Origin: Tilletiopsis washingtonensis
Taxonomy: Eukaryota; Basidiomycota; Exobasidiomycetes; Entylomatales
Assembly: GCF_003144115.1 (NCBI RefSeq)
Contig: NW_020312008.1
Span: 586,477-650,476, forward strand
DNA length: 64,000 nt
Direction: 5' to 3'
In this document: one piece after another, positions 10,501-21,164 of the stretch
Layout: each line of letters begins with the position of its first letter
Position numbering within the stretch: the first letter of the stretch is position 1
The notes under the pieces: model-generated
Database searches by the model: none
Seen by the model: the letters and a program-made list of their open reading frames with translations, nothing else
What the model was told of the DNA's origin: nothing
Made by a program: the position numbers and the translations under genes

Positions 10501-13500
10501 GCAGCAGCCGCAAGTCTTCGTCTCGCAGCAGGTCCTCGTCGGAAGCTAGTGCCTCGGTCAAGTCGGCCTTGTCCGCGCCCGAGGTGCCGGTGAAGGAGCC
10601 TCTGTCTCTCGCGATCCCTGCGGCTGCCGTGCCGTCGAGCACATCTCCGATCCGGTCTCCGGAGAGCTACAAGAGCAGCAGCTCGATGGAATATGCATCC
10701 GCCTCACCGCAGTCGCCGAAGTCGCTGCCCAGCCGCAACTTCGCCAGTGCGCCGTCACCTGCGATCGCAGCGTTTGCGACCTCGCAGCAGCCAGCGAAGG
10801 CTCAGGCCGACGCAAGAGAGGTGCTTCCGGCGGCGAAGTCACATCGCGACGAGGCTCGCGCTGGCTCGTCGCCCGAGCCAGACTTCCCTGGTGGCTTCGA
10901 CGCACAGCCCGCACGCGTCAGAGCTTCTTCGAAGAAGGCGTCGACGTCCACGGGACCGAGGGCATGGCCCATGCCGCCCTTCTTGGGCTCACGAGCAGCT
11001 GGCAAGAAGAACGATGCAGCAGCTCCTCCGCCTGTGCCGGCGAAGGAGCCCAGCAGCTTGCCCGCGCCAGCACCCGCGACATCTCTGGCCATTTCCGGCG
11101 CTGCACCTCGCGACATCGAGGCTGCAGGATGGAGCACTGCCCGACGTGTCTCGGACTCGTCTGCTTCCAGCCACGAGTACCACGACCTGCCAAGCCCGGC
11201 AGACGACCCGAAGCCGTCGCCTCTGGCCATCGCTGTCCCGGCTGCAGCCGTGAGCACCTCGAACCTCTCGGGCTCAATCTCGCCTCTGTACGCTAGCTTC
11301 GGACCGTCGTCTCCGATCCTCGTCCTGCAGCCTCCGACGTCTCAGCAGAGCACCGCCGCAGCGGGCGAGTCGAGCACTGCGGATGTGACGCCGTCGATGG
11401 CACTCAAGGCCGCGGCCATGGCCGGCTGGACGTCCGAGCCTGAAGAGCCGGCCAGAGATTTGGCTGCCCAGCGCTCGCAAGCCGCCGCGCAGGAGAACAC
11501 GCTCATCCCACGGCGATCTGAGGCTCGTCCGCGCACCGACGCTCTTGCGGGGCGGTCTAACGCTGCCAGAGAGCGCACGGCCGAGAGCGCAGAACGTGCA
11601 CGCGAGCTCGTGCGCTCGGCAGCGAGCAGGAGCGCCGCGAACAGGAGTGCCGCGGCCGGCCAGCTCTTTTCTGCCGGGCCTGCGCTTCAGAACGACAAGC
11701 CAGTCGAAGAGCTCGCCGGAGAGCAGATCAGCTTCGAGTCTGCTCCGGTCATCGCGCACGATCTGGCGTCCTCTCTGGTCATGCCAAGAACGCCCGAGCC
11801 CGAGCACGGCACGGTCGCATCTGCCGGCACAGCTGCTGCTACCCCGTCCGCGGCACGAACACGCGACGCCAGCGGAGCCTCGCACCTCACTCCGCCTGTG
11901 GCGAGTGATTACGGTCCGAAGAGCGCACGACGCATGTCAAACGGCAGTGCTTCGTCGCCGCGGCCGCCGCGGCCACCTCGGAGCGCATCTCGCGAGACTA
12001 GACTCAGTCAAGCCTCTGGCAGCGCATTCGATGACGATGCAGAAGATTCGCAGCGTCGAGCGACTCTGTCGCCCACGCGACGCGTGCGGCAGCAGGGGCA
12101 GCAAGAGCAGACATCGCTTGACGGCTCAACATCGAGCGCAAGCTATCGTCTTGCGCCTGCACGAGAGCAAGACGAGCACGAAGTCGAGGAGCACTATCGC
12201 AGCGAGCCGCTCTTCCAGAGCCAGGACTCTCGCGTCGAGCAGGTCTTCACGAGCATCGAGCAGGACGGCGTGGCCTCCGACGCGCCAATGGAGGCTGCGC
12301 GAGAGAGCCTGTCAGACCTCGAGGTCGAAGAACGCCGCCCAAGGCCCTCGCTGCCCTCGCTGAGCCTGAAGAAAGTCAAGGGCCTCGGCAGTCTCTCGCT
12401 CGGCCGCAAGAGCGCCAAGACATCGCCTCCCGAACCTGCGAGGCCTGCGAAGGGCCGCACCGCTCCTGTGCGAGGCGACAATGCCTTCGATGTGGCCAGT
12501 CTCGATGGCCAGAGCACCGCCAGCCTCAGCCCAAAGCAGGAAGAGCCCGATGCGGAACGCGGCAGCCTCCGCGGCAGCACCAAGGGCTCGGTCCGTGGGT
12601 CGATGCGCGGCTCGGCGCGGCGGTCTCGTGCGAGGCGCGGCGACAGCATGTCGCTGATCATGGCGTCGGCGCTCGAGGCACAGCGTCAAGTCGGCTCGCA
12701 CTACGAGTCGCAGTCCATCGACGACGGCGTCGGAGGCCAGAGCGGTGATGCAAGATCGACGCAAGACGAGACTGCCTCGCTGAGCTCGCGCATGCGAGCG
12801 AGCAAGTCTGCGCCCTCGATCCGGACGAAGGACTCCTCGCGCTCCATCTCTGCTGAGAATGGCGCCTCGAGCGGTCGCACGCCAGCTACGCCCGAGGCTG
12901 AGACGTCGGCGCCGACGAGCGTCAACAGCATCTCGCTGTCGTCGCCCAGCAATGTGCTGTCTCGTCTGCCGCCGCTGGAAGACCACAACGACGAGGAGCT
13001 CGACTCACTGCCGCCGGTCGAGAAGTACGTGGCCCTGGCCGGTGTCCTGGCCGAGATGCTCGAGCCAGGCGGCAAGGCGAGAGTGCAAACGCTTGCCAAC
13101 GAAGGCGTCCGGCTGCAGCGGGAGCAGCGTGCGCGCGAGCTCGAGGTTGAGCGGCTCGAGGAGTGCATGTGAGTGCATGCGAGCGTGTGCTCGATGTGCA
13201 TCTGCTGACCTCCTGACACAGTGCGGCACTGATCCCGGACGACCTCGATCGCGAGGCCATCCGCGACCTGCACGTTGCGTTCTCGACGAAGGTGCCGCGC
13301 GACTACTCGAAGCGCAGCATCAGCACGTCGACCGTCGACAAGGAGCGCATCGCCGAGCTGGAGGACAAGCTCTCAACAATGGAAGACAGCGTCACATCGC
13401 AGAAGACGCGTCTTCACGAGCTGGCGGGAGTGCGCCCGCGTCTGGCGACACAGCTCGAGCTCGAGCGCCAGCGCTTCGAGAAGATGCGCCGCGTCGAGAA

Positions 13501-14674
13501 CACGCTGCGTCGCCTCCGGCCCGAGGTCTTCCAGACGCTCGGCGCCGAGGCGAGCAGCAGCACGGCAGATGGGGAGGCCGACGAGGGCCTCACTAAGACC
13601 TCCGGCGCTGCCACGCTCTCCGGCGACGTGTCGGACACCGGCGCCCGGGGCGAAAAGTCGCTCGAGTTCTACGGCGAGGAGAGCGAGCATGCTCTTGGCC
13701 TGCGCACCGCCGTCGCGGCGCAGCGCGAGGCGATGGATGTGCTCAAGAAGCACGAGCAGCGCTGCTACAGTCTGCTGCTGCTGGGCGAGACGGCGCTGCG
13801 CAACCTCGTCGCCGACGTCATCGACATCGCTCTGATCCTCGACAGCTCGAGCGTGCGGCCCGATGACGAAGAGGCGCGCGCGAACCAGCGGCGCCTCCGT
13901 TTCTCGCGGTCTGCTCGCTCGGCAGATGAGCGAGCCATTGCCGACGCAGGTCGCGCGGAGCTCGACGGCAACGGCGAGGACATCACCGACGACTTTGAGC
14001 GTGTGTGCTTCCTGCGGCGCAAGGTCGAGAGCCGCATTCTCGAGCTCGAGGACCTGCTGCGCAAGGTCTCGGACTACTACGCCAAGGCCATGGACACCGA
14101 GCTCGCCCGCCGCGCGCTGCCCGGCAGCAGCACAAAGGTGCGCGCGCCGCCGTCCGCTTGGCGCGGTCGAGACACCAGCGCCTACTTCTCGTCCAACGGC
14201 TCGCAGGACTCGCTCGCCTCGGCTCGCCAGGCGGACTCCAGTTCAGCAGACGCGCCGCTCTCGCCTCTCGTCGACGAGACCAAGGACTCCGCCTTCGCAA
14301 CGGCGCCCAACTCGCCGAGCCAGGAAGAGGCACCAGTCCTGGCCACGGCTCCTCCCGAGGCGGTGCCGCAGGCCATCGCCCTGATGCTGCGCCTGCTCTC
14401 GACGCTGCGCATCCTCTCCGTGCCGCACACGACGCCGCAGCAGCTGCGCCGGTCCGCCTTCCGCCTCAGCCAGTGGTCGCAGCGCGCCCACGCCACGCTG
14501 CCGCAGCTCGAGGACGCGCGCGAGGCGCTCGACCTCGTCATCGTACACGCCGAAGAGACGAGCGAGAAGCTCGCCGAGGCGTGCGTGCGCCGCATGAAGG
14601 TTGCTGATGCGCAGCGCCGGGCCTTCTGGACGGCCAGCGCGCAGGCGGCGCTGACGAGCCTGATCCTCGGCTGA
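7596..14674 (+). CDS. Giant low-complexity protein with C-terminal coiled coil, function unknown
   Basis: Two exons, 7596-13168 and 13222-14674, encode 2341 aa. The ATG follows an acceptor-like CAG and gives MSARPRQLGFGLDADSSSAS. Roughly residues 80-260 are a degenerate repeat built on SDDESE plus Ser/Ala/Pro spacers. Further acidic runs include a Glu tract near 9858-9895. The next 1200 residues are Ser/Pro/Ala-rich with Arg-Ser-Arg patches and look intrinsically disordered. Ordered helical sequence begins near VEKYVALAGVLAEMLEPGG and continues through a coiled coil (KERIAELEDKLSTMED; TQLELERQRFEKMRRVENTL) to the C-terminus, which ends in a helical segment around IALMLRLLSTLRILSVPH. I recognise no catalytic domain. 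A scaffold or polarity/cytoskeleton role is a guess from architecture only. Confidence 0.85.
7870..8350 (+). repeat. Degenerate SDDESE coding repeat
   Basis: Within the giant protein, blocks of the type PPSDDESE followed by Ala/Ser/Pro recur about eight times with irregular spacing, the core drifting to PDGESD, DDDESE and LDDKSD. The acidic Ser-Asp-Glu cores resemble casein kinase 2 acceptor sites. The array is diverged rather than a perfect minisatellite. Confidence 0.7.
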
Positions 14675-15170
14675 GCGCGAGGCCCTTCTCCCGCATACCC
14701 CCACACTCTCTGTCTGTGTCGCTTCGGCGCGCGCAATACCACCCTCGTTCACAAAATCTGAGCCAGACGCGAGGGCACGAGAGAAGGAGCGAGCAGTGGC
14801 AAGGCAGAAGCGGCGGGAGCAGCCAGGCGAGTAAGGGTCCGAGTCAGGCGCGAGAAGCGAGGCAAGACCAGGCGCGAGAGTGAGGCAAGGAAGCTGAAAG
14901 TCAGGCAAAGTCAGGCGCGAGGAGTAAGGGATGCAAGAATGGATTGCGTGCAACTTCTAGAAGCAGGAAAGGAGCGGTAAAGGTGTGTGACGTAAGGAGC
15001 TTGGCTGAAGCAGGCGGCGACAGAGGAAAGAGGACAAGGAAGCTCGCAGAAATATGACTCGCGGCGCGCACAGCGATCGCGCGAGGGAGAAGGAAGAGAG
15101 TGTGCAAAGGTGGGCAAGGAAGAAGAGGAAGATGGGTGACTAGCTGAGGACCAGGCCGGGCAGGAGGCTT
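14675..15170. other. Convergent intergenic region with short GCGCGAG repeats
   Basis: It lies between the 3' ends of the giant-protein gene and the wall-protein gene. From about 14765 to 14930 a short motif close to CAGGCGCGAG recurs irregularly several times. No gene is seen; it probably holds the 3' UTRs and terminators of both neighbours. Confidence 0.5.
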
Positions 15171-17789
15171 TTAGGCAGCGACGCAGGCGCCGTTGACGAC
15201 CTTCTGGCCGTTCTGGCAGACGGCGTAGCCGGGAGCAAGGCCCGAGCACGTCGTGGCCGTGCCCGTGCCCGTGGAGCCGCTGCCCGTCGAGCCGGAGCCG
15301 GTGGAGCCGGAGCCCGTCGAGCCGGAGCCGGAGCTGCCCGACGTCGTGCCGGCGTTGGGGTCGCGCGTGACGCTGAGCGCGACGGAGCCACCGCACGTCT
15401 GGGCCGCGTTGCCGCCGCAGGGCATGTTGCAGTTCGTGGCCGTCGTCGTGGGCGCCGCCTTGGAGCAGTAGCACTCCGTGCTCCACTCAGTGCCCGAGTA
15501 CTGGTAGCCGCGGATCGAGCAGCCCTGCTGGCACTTCTCGGTGGTCATGTCCGTGCCCGTGAAGACGTAGTCGTTCATGGCGCGCTGCGAGACGACATCC
15601 TTGAAGCAGCCGAGGTAGGCGATCGGGCCGGCCGACGTGGCGGGCGTGGTGCTGTTGCCAGTGGAGCCCGTGCCGGTCGAGCCAGTGCCAGTCGAGCCCG
15701 TGCCGGTCGATCCAGTGCCAGTCGAGCCCGTGCCCGTGGAGCCCGTGCCAGTGCTGCCAGTGCCGGTGCTGCCAGTGCCGGTGCTGCCGCTGCCCGAGGC
15801 CGGGAGCGACGTGTTCTCGAAGACAGTCAGGGCCCACGAGCCACCGCACTTCTCGCCAACCTGGCCAGCGCAGTCCATCGTGCAGGCGGTCGAGGTAACG
15901 GTGGGGATCACGTTGGAGCAGTAGCACTCGGAGCTGTACTGCGAGCCGGAGAACTTGAAGCCCTTGTCACCGCAGAAGTTGGCGCACTGCGAGTTGGTCA
16001 TCGTGTTGGTGCCGGTGCTGGCGCTGTTCATCGAGCGAGCACCGCCCGTGCCGGCCGCGTCGGCGAAGCAGCCGCGCGAGACACCGCCGTACTTGAACGT
16101 GCCCGAGGGCGTCGTGGTGGCCGGGGTCTGCTGGGCAGCGGCAGCGGCGGATGAAGAGCTGGCGGCAGCGGCGGCAGCAGACGAGGCGGCAGCAGCGGCG
16201 GACGAGGAGCTGGCAGCAGCAGCCGACGAGCTGGCGGCAGCAGCAGACGAGCTGGCGGCAGCAGCAGACGAGCTGGCGGCAGCAGCAGACGAGCTGGCGG
16301 CAGCAGCAGACGAGCTAGCGGCAGCGGCGGACGACGAGGAAGCAGCGGCGGACGAGGAGCTGGCAGCAGCGGCCGAGGAGCTGGCGGCCGCAGCGGACGA
16401 GCTGGCGGCAGCAGCAGACGAGCTGGCCGCAGCGGCGGACGACGAGGAGGCAGCGGCGGCGGACGAAGAGCTGGCGGCGGCGGCAGCAGCGGCGGCAGCG
16501 GCAGCGGCAGCAGCGGCATCAGCCTCGGGCGACGTGCAGATGCTCTTGCCGGTCGGGTCGGCCTGCGACGAGGCGGGCGACTTGGCGGCAGCGAGGCCGG
16601 GGACGGCGGGGCGCGAGCAGAGCTTGATGCTGTTGACCGACTGGCACGTGGCGGGCGAGTTGCCGAAGCCGTTGGCCTGGGCCGGGGGGTACGTGAAGAT
16701 CTTGCCGCTGTTGCTCAGCACGAGCTTGGAGTAGTCGTAGCCCGTGCCGATGGCGAGGTTGAGCTTGTTGCCGTTCTGCATCGTCGCCGTGAGCACACCC
16801 GAGGTGGACGAGTAGGCGCAGGCGGTGGCCGTCTCGCCGAGCTCGATCTGGTGGCCCTGGCCGAAGCCGTAGATGGCGGCGCCGAACGTCGGGTTCTTGC
16901 TGTACACTCCGGGCTCGATGTGCAGCACACTGTTCGAACCGAGGAAGGCGACGCTCTGCTGGTCCAGCGCCGGGCCCTGAGTGGGGTTGAAGTTGTCGAA
17001 GGTGCCGCCCGACAGGTACATGACCGAATTGTCGACGGTGAAGCAGCCGTTGCCCGGGTAGTTCTGGTTGAAGTCCATGCGCAGGTTGCGCATCGAGATG
17101 GCGCCGACGTTGGCGATCTGATTCACCGAGGCGGCGGTGCCCGACTGGGTGAAGCGCGAGGGCATCGTGACCTGGTTGGCGTTCATGGGGCCCTGCGCGT
17201 CCTGCTCGAAGACGATGTTGCCGTGATTGGTGCAATTGGTCTGGCAGCCGAGGAAGGCCTTCATGTCGCCGCCGGCAGTGCCGCCGCGGCCGCACATCTG
17301 GATCTGGCCGCGATTGCGCCAGACCATCAAATTCCAGGCCCACGTCGCGGGCGTCTTGGCGTACATGTCGTTTAGCAACAGATTGCCGCCGGCGTAGACG
17401 CCCATCGTGCCGTCGGTCCAGGGCGACAGAGAGTCACCGTCGTAGCGGGCGCTGATGCCATTGGGCACAACGAGGGAAGTGTCGAACTGCGAGATCGTCT
17501 CGTTGCCATAAATGTATGTGCGGCCGTAGTGATTGTGCGGGCCGATGCCGGAGTAGTGCGCGGTGACACCAGAATTGATGATAAAGTTGTTGCCGCTGGC
17601 GCCGATAGAGAGGAAAGGCGTTGAGTCGCGGATGTCCGACGAGGCGGTGAAGTCACGCTTGTTGAGGTTGTGCGCCTCGGGGTTGCGGCGGTGCACCTTG
17701 CGCAGGCTGCCGGCCGAGTGCTGCTGGTTGCCCTCGACGGCCATGGTGAGCGCGCCGATGCTGGCGAGGAAGGGGAGAACCTTGACCAT
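15171..17789 (-). CDS. Secreted adhesin-like cell-wall protein with two WSC domains
   Basis: Intronless, 872 aa. A signal peptide (MVKVLPFLASIGALTMAVEG) is followed by a Kex2-like NLNKR site near residue 43. Residues about 45-380 resemble the beta-helical Hyr1-type hyphally regulated wall protein N-domain (SIGASGNNFIINSGV; VLHIEPGVYSKNPTF; ELGETATACAYSSTSG), an assignment by pattern, not search. Residues about 423-555 are an Ala/Ser spacer. A first WSC domain (about 566-658; SRGCFADA, SSECYCSN, CGGSWALTV) and a second (about 722-806; YLGCFKDV, STECYCSK, CGGSVALSV) are each followed by a Gly-Ser-Thr repeat. The tail ends CQNGQKVVNGACVAA with no GPI-like hydrophobic end. WSC domains bind wall polysaccharide, so a surface or wall role is likely. 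Note that repeat regions have long antisense open frames that are shadows. Confidence 0.9.
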   Translation of the reverse strand: MVKVLPFLASIGALTMAVEGNQQHSAGSLRKVHRRNPEAHNLNKRDFTASSDIRDSTPFLSIGASGNNFIINSGVTAHYSGIGPHNHYGRTYIYGNETISQFDTSLVVPNGISARYDGDSLSPWTDGTMGVYAGGNLLLNDMYAKTPATWAWNLMVWRNRGQIQMCGRGGTAGGDMKAFLGCQTNCTNHGNIVFEQDAQGPMNANQVTMPSRFTQSGTAASVNQIANVGAISMRNLRMDFNQNYPGNGCFTVDNSVMYLSGGTFDNFNPTQGPALDQQSVAFLGSNSVLHIEPGVYSKNPTFGAAIYGFGQGHQIELGETATACAYSSTSGVLTATMQNGNKLNLAIGTGYDYSKLVLSNSGKIFTYPPAQANGFGNSPATCQSVNSIKLCSRPAVPGLAAAKSPASSQADPTGKSICTSPEADAAAAAAAAAAAAAAASSSSAAAASSSSAAAASSSAAAASSSAAAASSSAAAASSSSAAASSSSAAAASSSAAAASSSAAAASSSAAAASSSAAAASSSAAAASSSSAAAAASSAAAAAASSSSAAAAAQQTPATTTPSGTFKYGGVSRGCFADAAGTGGARSMNSASTGTNTMTNSQCANFCGDKGFKFSGSQYSSECYCSNVIPTVTSTACTMDCAGQVGEKCGGSWALTVFENTSLPASGSGSTGTGSTGTGSTGTGSTGTGSTGTGSTGTGSTGTGSTGTGSTGNSTTPATSAGPIAYLGCFKDVVSQRAMNDYVFTGTDMTTEKCQQGCSIRGYQYSGTEWSTECYCSKAAPTTTATNCNMPCGGNAAQTCGGSVALSVTRDPNAGTTSGSSGSGSTGSGSTGSGSTGSGSTGTGTATTCSGLAPGYAVCQNGQKVVNGACVAA
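15275..15335 (-). repeat. 15-bp coding repeat (GSTGS) near the C-terminus
   Basis: About four copies of a 15-bp unit encoding Gly-Ser-Thr-Gly-Ser follow the second WSC domain of the wall protein. They probably form a flexible, O-glycosylated linker. Confidence 0.75.
15655..15790 (-). repeat. 15-bp coding minisatellite (GSTGT)
   Basis: Eight to nine copies of a 15-bp unit encoding Gly-Ser-Thr-Gly-Thr separate the two WSC domains. Copies differ mostly at synonymous positions. Arrays of this kind often vary in copy number between strains. Confidence 0.85.
16140..16520 (-). repeat. 21-bp coding minisatellite (SSSAAAA)
   Basis: A 21-bp unit encoding about three Ser and four Ala is repeated many times; at 16216-16320 it is close to perfect over several copies. 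The tract ends in a pure Ala run. It forms the long spacer between the adhesin-like domain and the first WSC domain. Confidence 0.85.
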
Positions 17790-20700
17790 TGTGGATGGAG
17801 GTGGGTGGGTGCGAGGGACGAAGAGGTTGCTGGAAGAAGTTGTCGGCGCAAGCGCGAGTCAAGTAAGTGAGGTGCCGGAGAGGCTGTGGGAGGACCGAGG
17901 CCGAGAGGCAAAGGTCGCTAGCTGGGAGCTGGGGAGAGGGGAGAGAGCGATGGAGAGGAGTGAGTGAGATGGAGAAAAAGTGAGGACGACGGCGTCGAGG
18001 GTCCTGGTCTTATACACGCACCGAGGCGATGGCAGCGCCCGCGGTGGGCAGCGGCGGCGGCGGCGGCGCCATGGCGGACGGTGCAACGCCGTGTGCCGCA
18101 AGAGTCGGGCGAGGGAGCGTCGTGGCGCGGAGGAGTGGGAGGCCATGTCTCGCATGCGGTGCGAGAGGCGTCGGGGCGGGAGCGCCGGAGTCTGGCGGCA
18201 GCACGGCGGCGTCTGGCGCCTGCGCCGCATTCGGGGCCCACGCAGCGCCTGAGACTTGCAGCGCCATCGGGCGCCGGCACGGCAGCGGTGCAGGCGTGCT
18301 GTTCCCGCGCTCGCCGGGCCGGTGGTGCAGCGCAGGTGACACCGAGGCTTGGAGGCGCTGCGCCGTGCTGTGGTGGGCAGAGCGACAGATCCGCGTGCGG
18401 CACGGCGCGGCGGGCGGCGGCGGCGGCGGCGCTTGAGGCGGACGTCTCAGGCAAAGCCCGCTCTGCCGCCTGGGCGCACGGCAGCGCGCATCGGCCGTGC
18501 GCCTCTGCCTCGCAGCGCCACGCCCTGACCGCACCCGGCAGCGCGAGACAGGCTTCGCACCCAGCTGCCAAGTCAGCGCCGGCGTTGCTGCCCAGATGCA
18601 GCTGCGGTGCCGCACCCGGCTGTCGGTGTGCGGCTGCGGGCTGCTCGGCCGCCCGGCCCACGCGAGACAGTGGCTGGGCCGGCGCGGCGGGCCATCGGCG
18701 CATGGCTTCGACGCACGGCTGCGCTTCTGCACGCCTGCACCTCGCTGCACGCGCATGCAGCCGCGAGTCTCGGGCGGACATCCAGCGTGCAGCAGCCCAA
18801 CGTCGGAGGCTGCCGCCGTCTGCGGGCGCCGCTCTGTTGGCTGCGCCTGTCCACGCTGCATCCAGCGACGGCACGCCGGCACCGCGCCCGGCCGGCCCTG
18901 GCGTGGGCCTGAGGCCTGTGTCAAGGCGACAGCGGATCGCCGGCGTCGCCGGTGCCGCTGCGGTGCCGCACCCGAAGCGCACGGCCACGCACGCACCAGC
19001 GCAGTATGCACCTGGCAGCAAGCCGACGCCGCGCAGGTGCGGTGGCTGAGGCCATCTCGCGGCGGTACGCCTTCGCAGCCGCGCCGGCGCCCGGGCGTGG
19101 ATCGGTGCGTGGACCTGCCGCATGCGGACGCGCATCGCGCCGACCATCGCATCTCAGCGCTCAGCCCACCGCGCGGAGGCGTCGACCACCGCACTGCCTG
19201 CGCCGAATACAGCATCGCCTGGCCTGGGCTTCAACCTGCTTCTCTCCGCCCTGGCTGAATATAGAATACAGCCTCGACTCGGAGGCGGAGGCGCGCCGCT
19301 GGATCCCCAAGCGTCGTTGCCGCAGTCGCCGCCGCCCGCCGCCGCCCGCCGCCGCGGCCGTGCCGAGCCGAAGCCTCCGCCCTCGCACATCTACGCCCTC
19401 TGCACTGCATGCTGGTTTCCGCGCTCGGGCTGCCGGCTTTGTCACTCTGCGACTAGCGTGATGGGCCCTCGTGGGAACCTCTACGGCCGCAGCAAGCCGA
19501 TGCCGGCGCCTCCGAGAGGCAGGACCAACACTTCTGCGCATCGCCAGACCTCTGTACGCTTGCCAGCAGCCAGCGGCGCTCCGCCAGCTCGCTCTGCAGG
19601 ATTGGAACGTGGGACTTGCTCGTGCATGGCACTTCCCAGGGATGAGTCTAGCTTCGACGGAGTATTGAGCCGCTGCGAGTGCCGTTGCCCCACGCCCACG
19701 ACACCGAGATCGGCGCGAGCACGAGCGTGCCGCGCGCGCTCGGACATTTCCCTTGGCGCGTCGAGTCGTGCATCGGCAGACAGGCTGCGAGTCGCTATCG
19801 CCGGCCTTGGTCTGTGCACACATCGACGTCTGTCATTCTGTGCGCTTTTGGTGTGCGTGCCTTCGTTCCCACTAGGGCCAGTCGTTTGGAGCAGGCGAGG
19901 CCACGCCAGCGTCAGCATGTTGCGAGACGATGCCAGCGCGTCACGCATGCGGCACGTCCAGACGCCGCGCGGCGGGCGTGGGACCAGGCCTCCGAGGGCG
20001 CCGCAGCCATGCTCCGCTGCTCCATCCCCGCTGTCCGCACTCTCCACGATCCCCATCCAGCGCACCAAGACGACTGCGTCTTTCTTTTTGCGTCAATATT
20101 ACGCCCGACAGCAAGCGAGTCGGCTGAGTGTGTCACCCGAGGCCCAGCCTCCGCGGACGGGATAGTGGGAGCCACGCTGTCCTGGATGGGTGGCTGCTGG
20201 CAAGTCTGCTTGCGGCACGGCTGCATCGGCGAGGCCGGCCACATGGCTGATCTCGGCCGACGCAGTTTACCCATCCCACGCTGCAGCCTTACCAAATGCC
20301 AGATAGGCGCCTGTCGTCGAGCGCAGCAAGAGCTGCGGGTGACATGAGCGTGGTGCACGCCGATGGTGCTGGGCCTGGCGGGCGGGCGCCACGCATCCAC
20401 CATGCCGTTCTGTGAGACGCACGGGTATACCTGCCTTGCTCGAGAACAGCGCCTGAACAGGTCTCTCTGTCGCTGCGGCTGTGGGACAGCACCAGCCGAG
20501 CTCGACAGGCCGACGGGCCGAAGGTAAGATGTCTCGCGCATGCGGCGCGCCCGCGGATGCCGGACGGAGGCGGAGTGCGCGGCGGGGCGTCAAACAGAGG
20601 CGTGAGGCGCATCGCCGCGCCGCGACGCCGCAGACGGACGATCCTCGAGCCGGAGCCTGTTTCGGCTGCGGCGTGCGGCTGCGGCTGCACCTTCAGCAGC

Positions 20701-21164
20701 ATGCTTTGCCGCAGAGTCGGCAGCAGAGCAGCCCGCACCGAGCATGCGCCGCCAGCCGGGCATCAGGCGATGCCGCAGCCGGTGCATGCTCCAGCCGCAG
20801 GGCCGCCAGAGCACGTGCGGTGCCCGCTCGGAGGGCCAGCCACGGAGCGCGGGACGCTGCTGCCACGTCTCTCCCACGCATGAGGGGCAGCACGGCTGCC
20901 AAGACCCTGAGGCGCTGGTACCGGGAGAGCAAGCCATGGCAGCCACGTGCCAGCAATGCGGTGCCACCCTCTGAGCCTTGCGCCTCCCGCTGCGACTCAC
21001 GGCAAAGCGTGGCCTCGTCCCCAGGGGGCAGATGAAACAAGGACCCGCACGGGACGTCCCGCTTCCTCCGCTCTGCACTCTTCTCTTCTCTCTCGCACGA
21101 GCGGCACTGGAATCCCACAGCAGCAAGATTGCCGATTGAGCGCCTCAATGAGTCTTCCTGTCAC
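17790..21164. other. 3.4-kb gene-poor, GC-rich spacer
   Basis: It lies between the 5' end of the wall-protein gene and the 3' end of the biotin gene. The first 220 bp are the wall-protein leader. From about 18030 to 19130 and again about 20560-20830 the DNA is packed with CTGCGG/CCGCAG-type words and has few stops in any frame, giving long overlapping open frames on both strands whose translations are Arg/Ala/Ser-rich without motifs. GGTGCCGCACCCG occurs near 18607 and 18961. No convincing gene was found. Confidence 0.6.
18008..18014 (-). promoter_or_regulatory. TATA box of the wall-protein gene
   Basis: TATAAGA on the minus strand lies about 219 bp upstream of the ATG at 17789. The leader between them is purine/pyrimidine-biased. 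TATA-type promoters fit regulated cell-surface genes. Confidence 0.5.

Noticed and set aside
15955-16734. A 259-codon plus-strand Ala/Asp/Glu-rich frame
   Set aside because: It is the antisense reading of the Ser/Ala minisatellite in the wall-protein gene.
17918-19215. Overlapping long open frames on both strands (361-409 codons)
   Set aside because: They overlap each other in different frames, are Arg/Ala/Cys-rich without domain motifs and lack any preferred frame; GC-rich DNA with few stops explains them.
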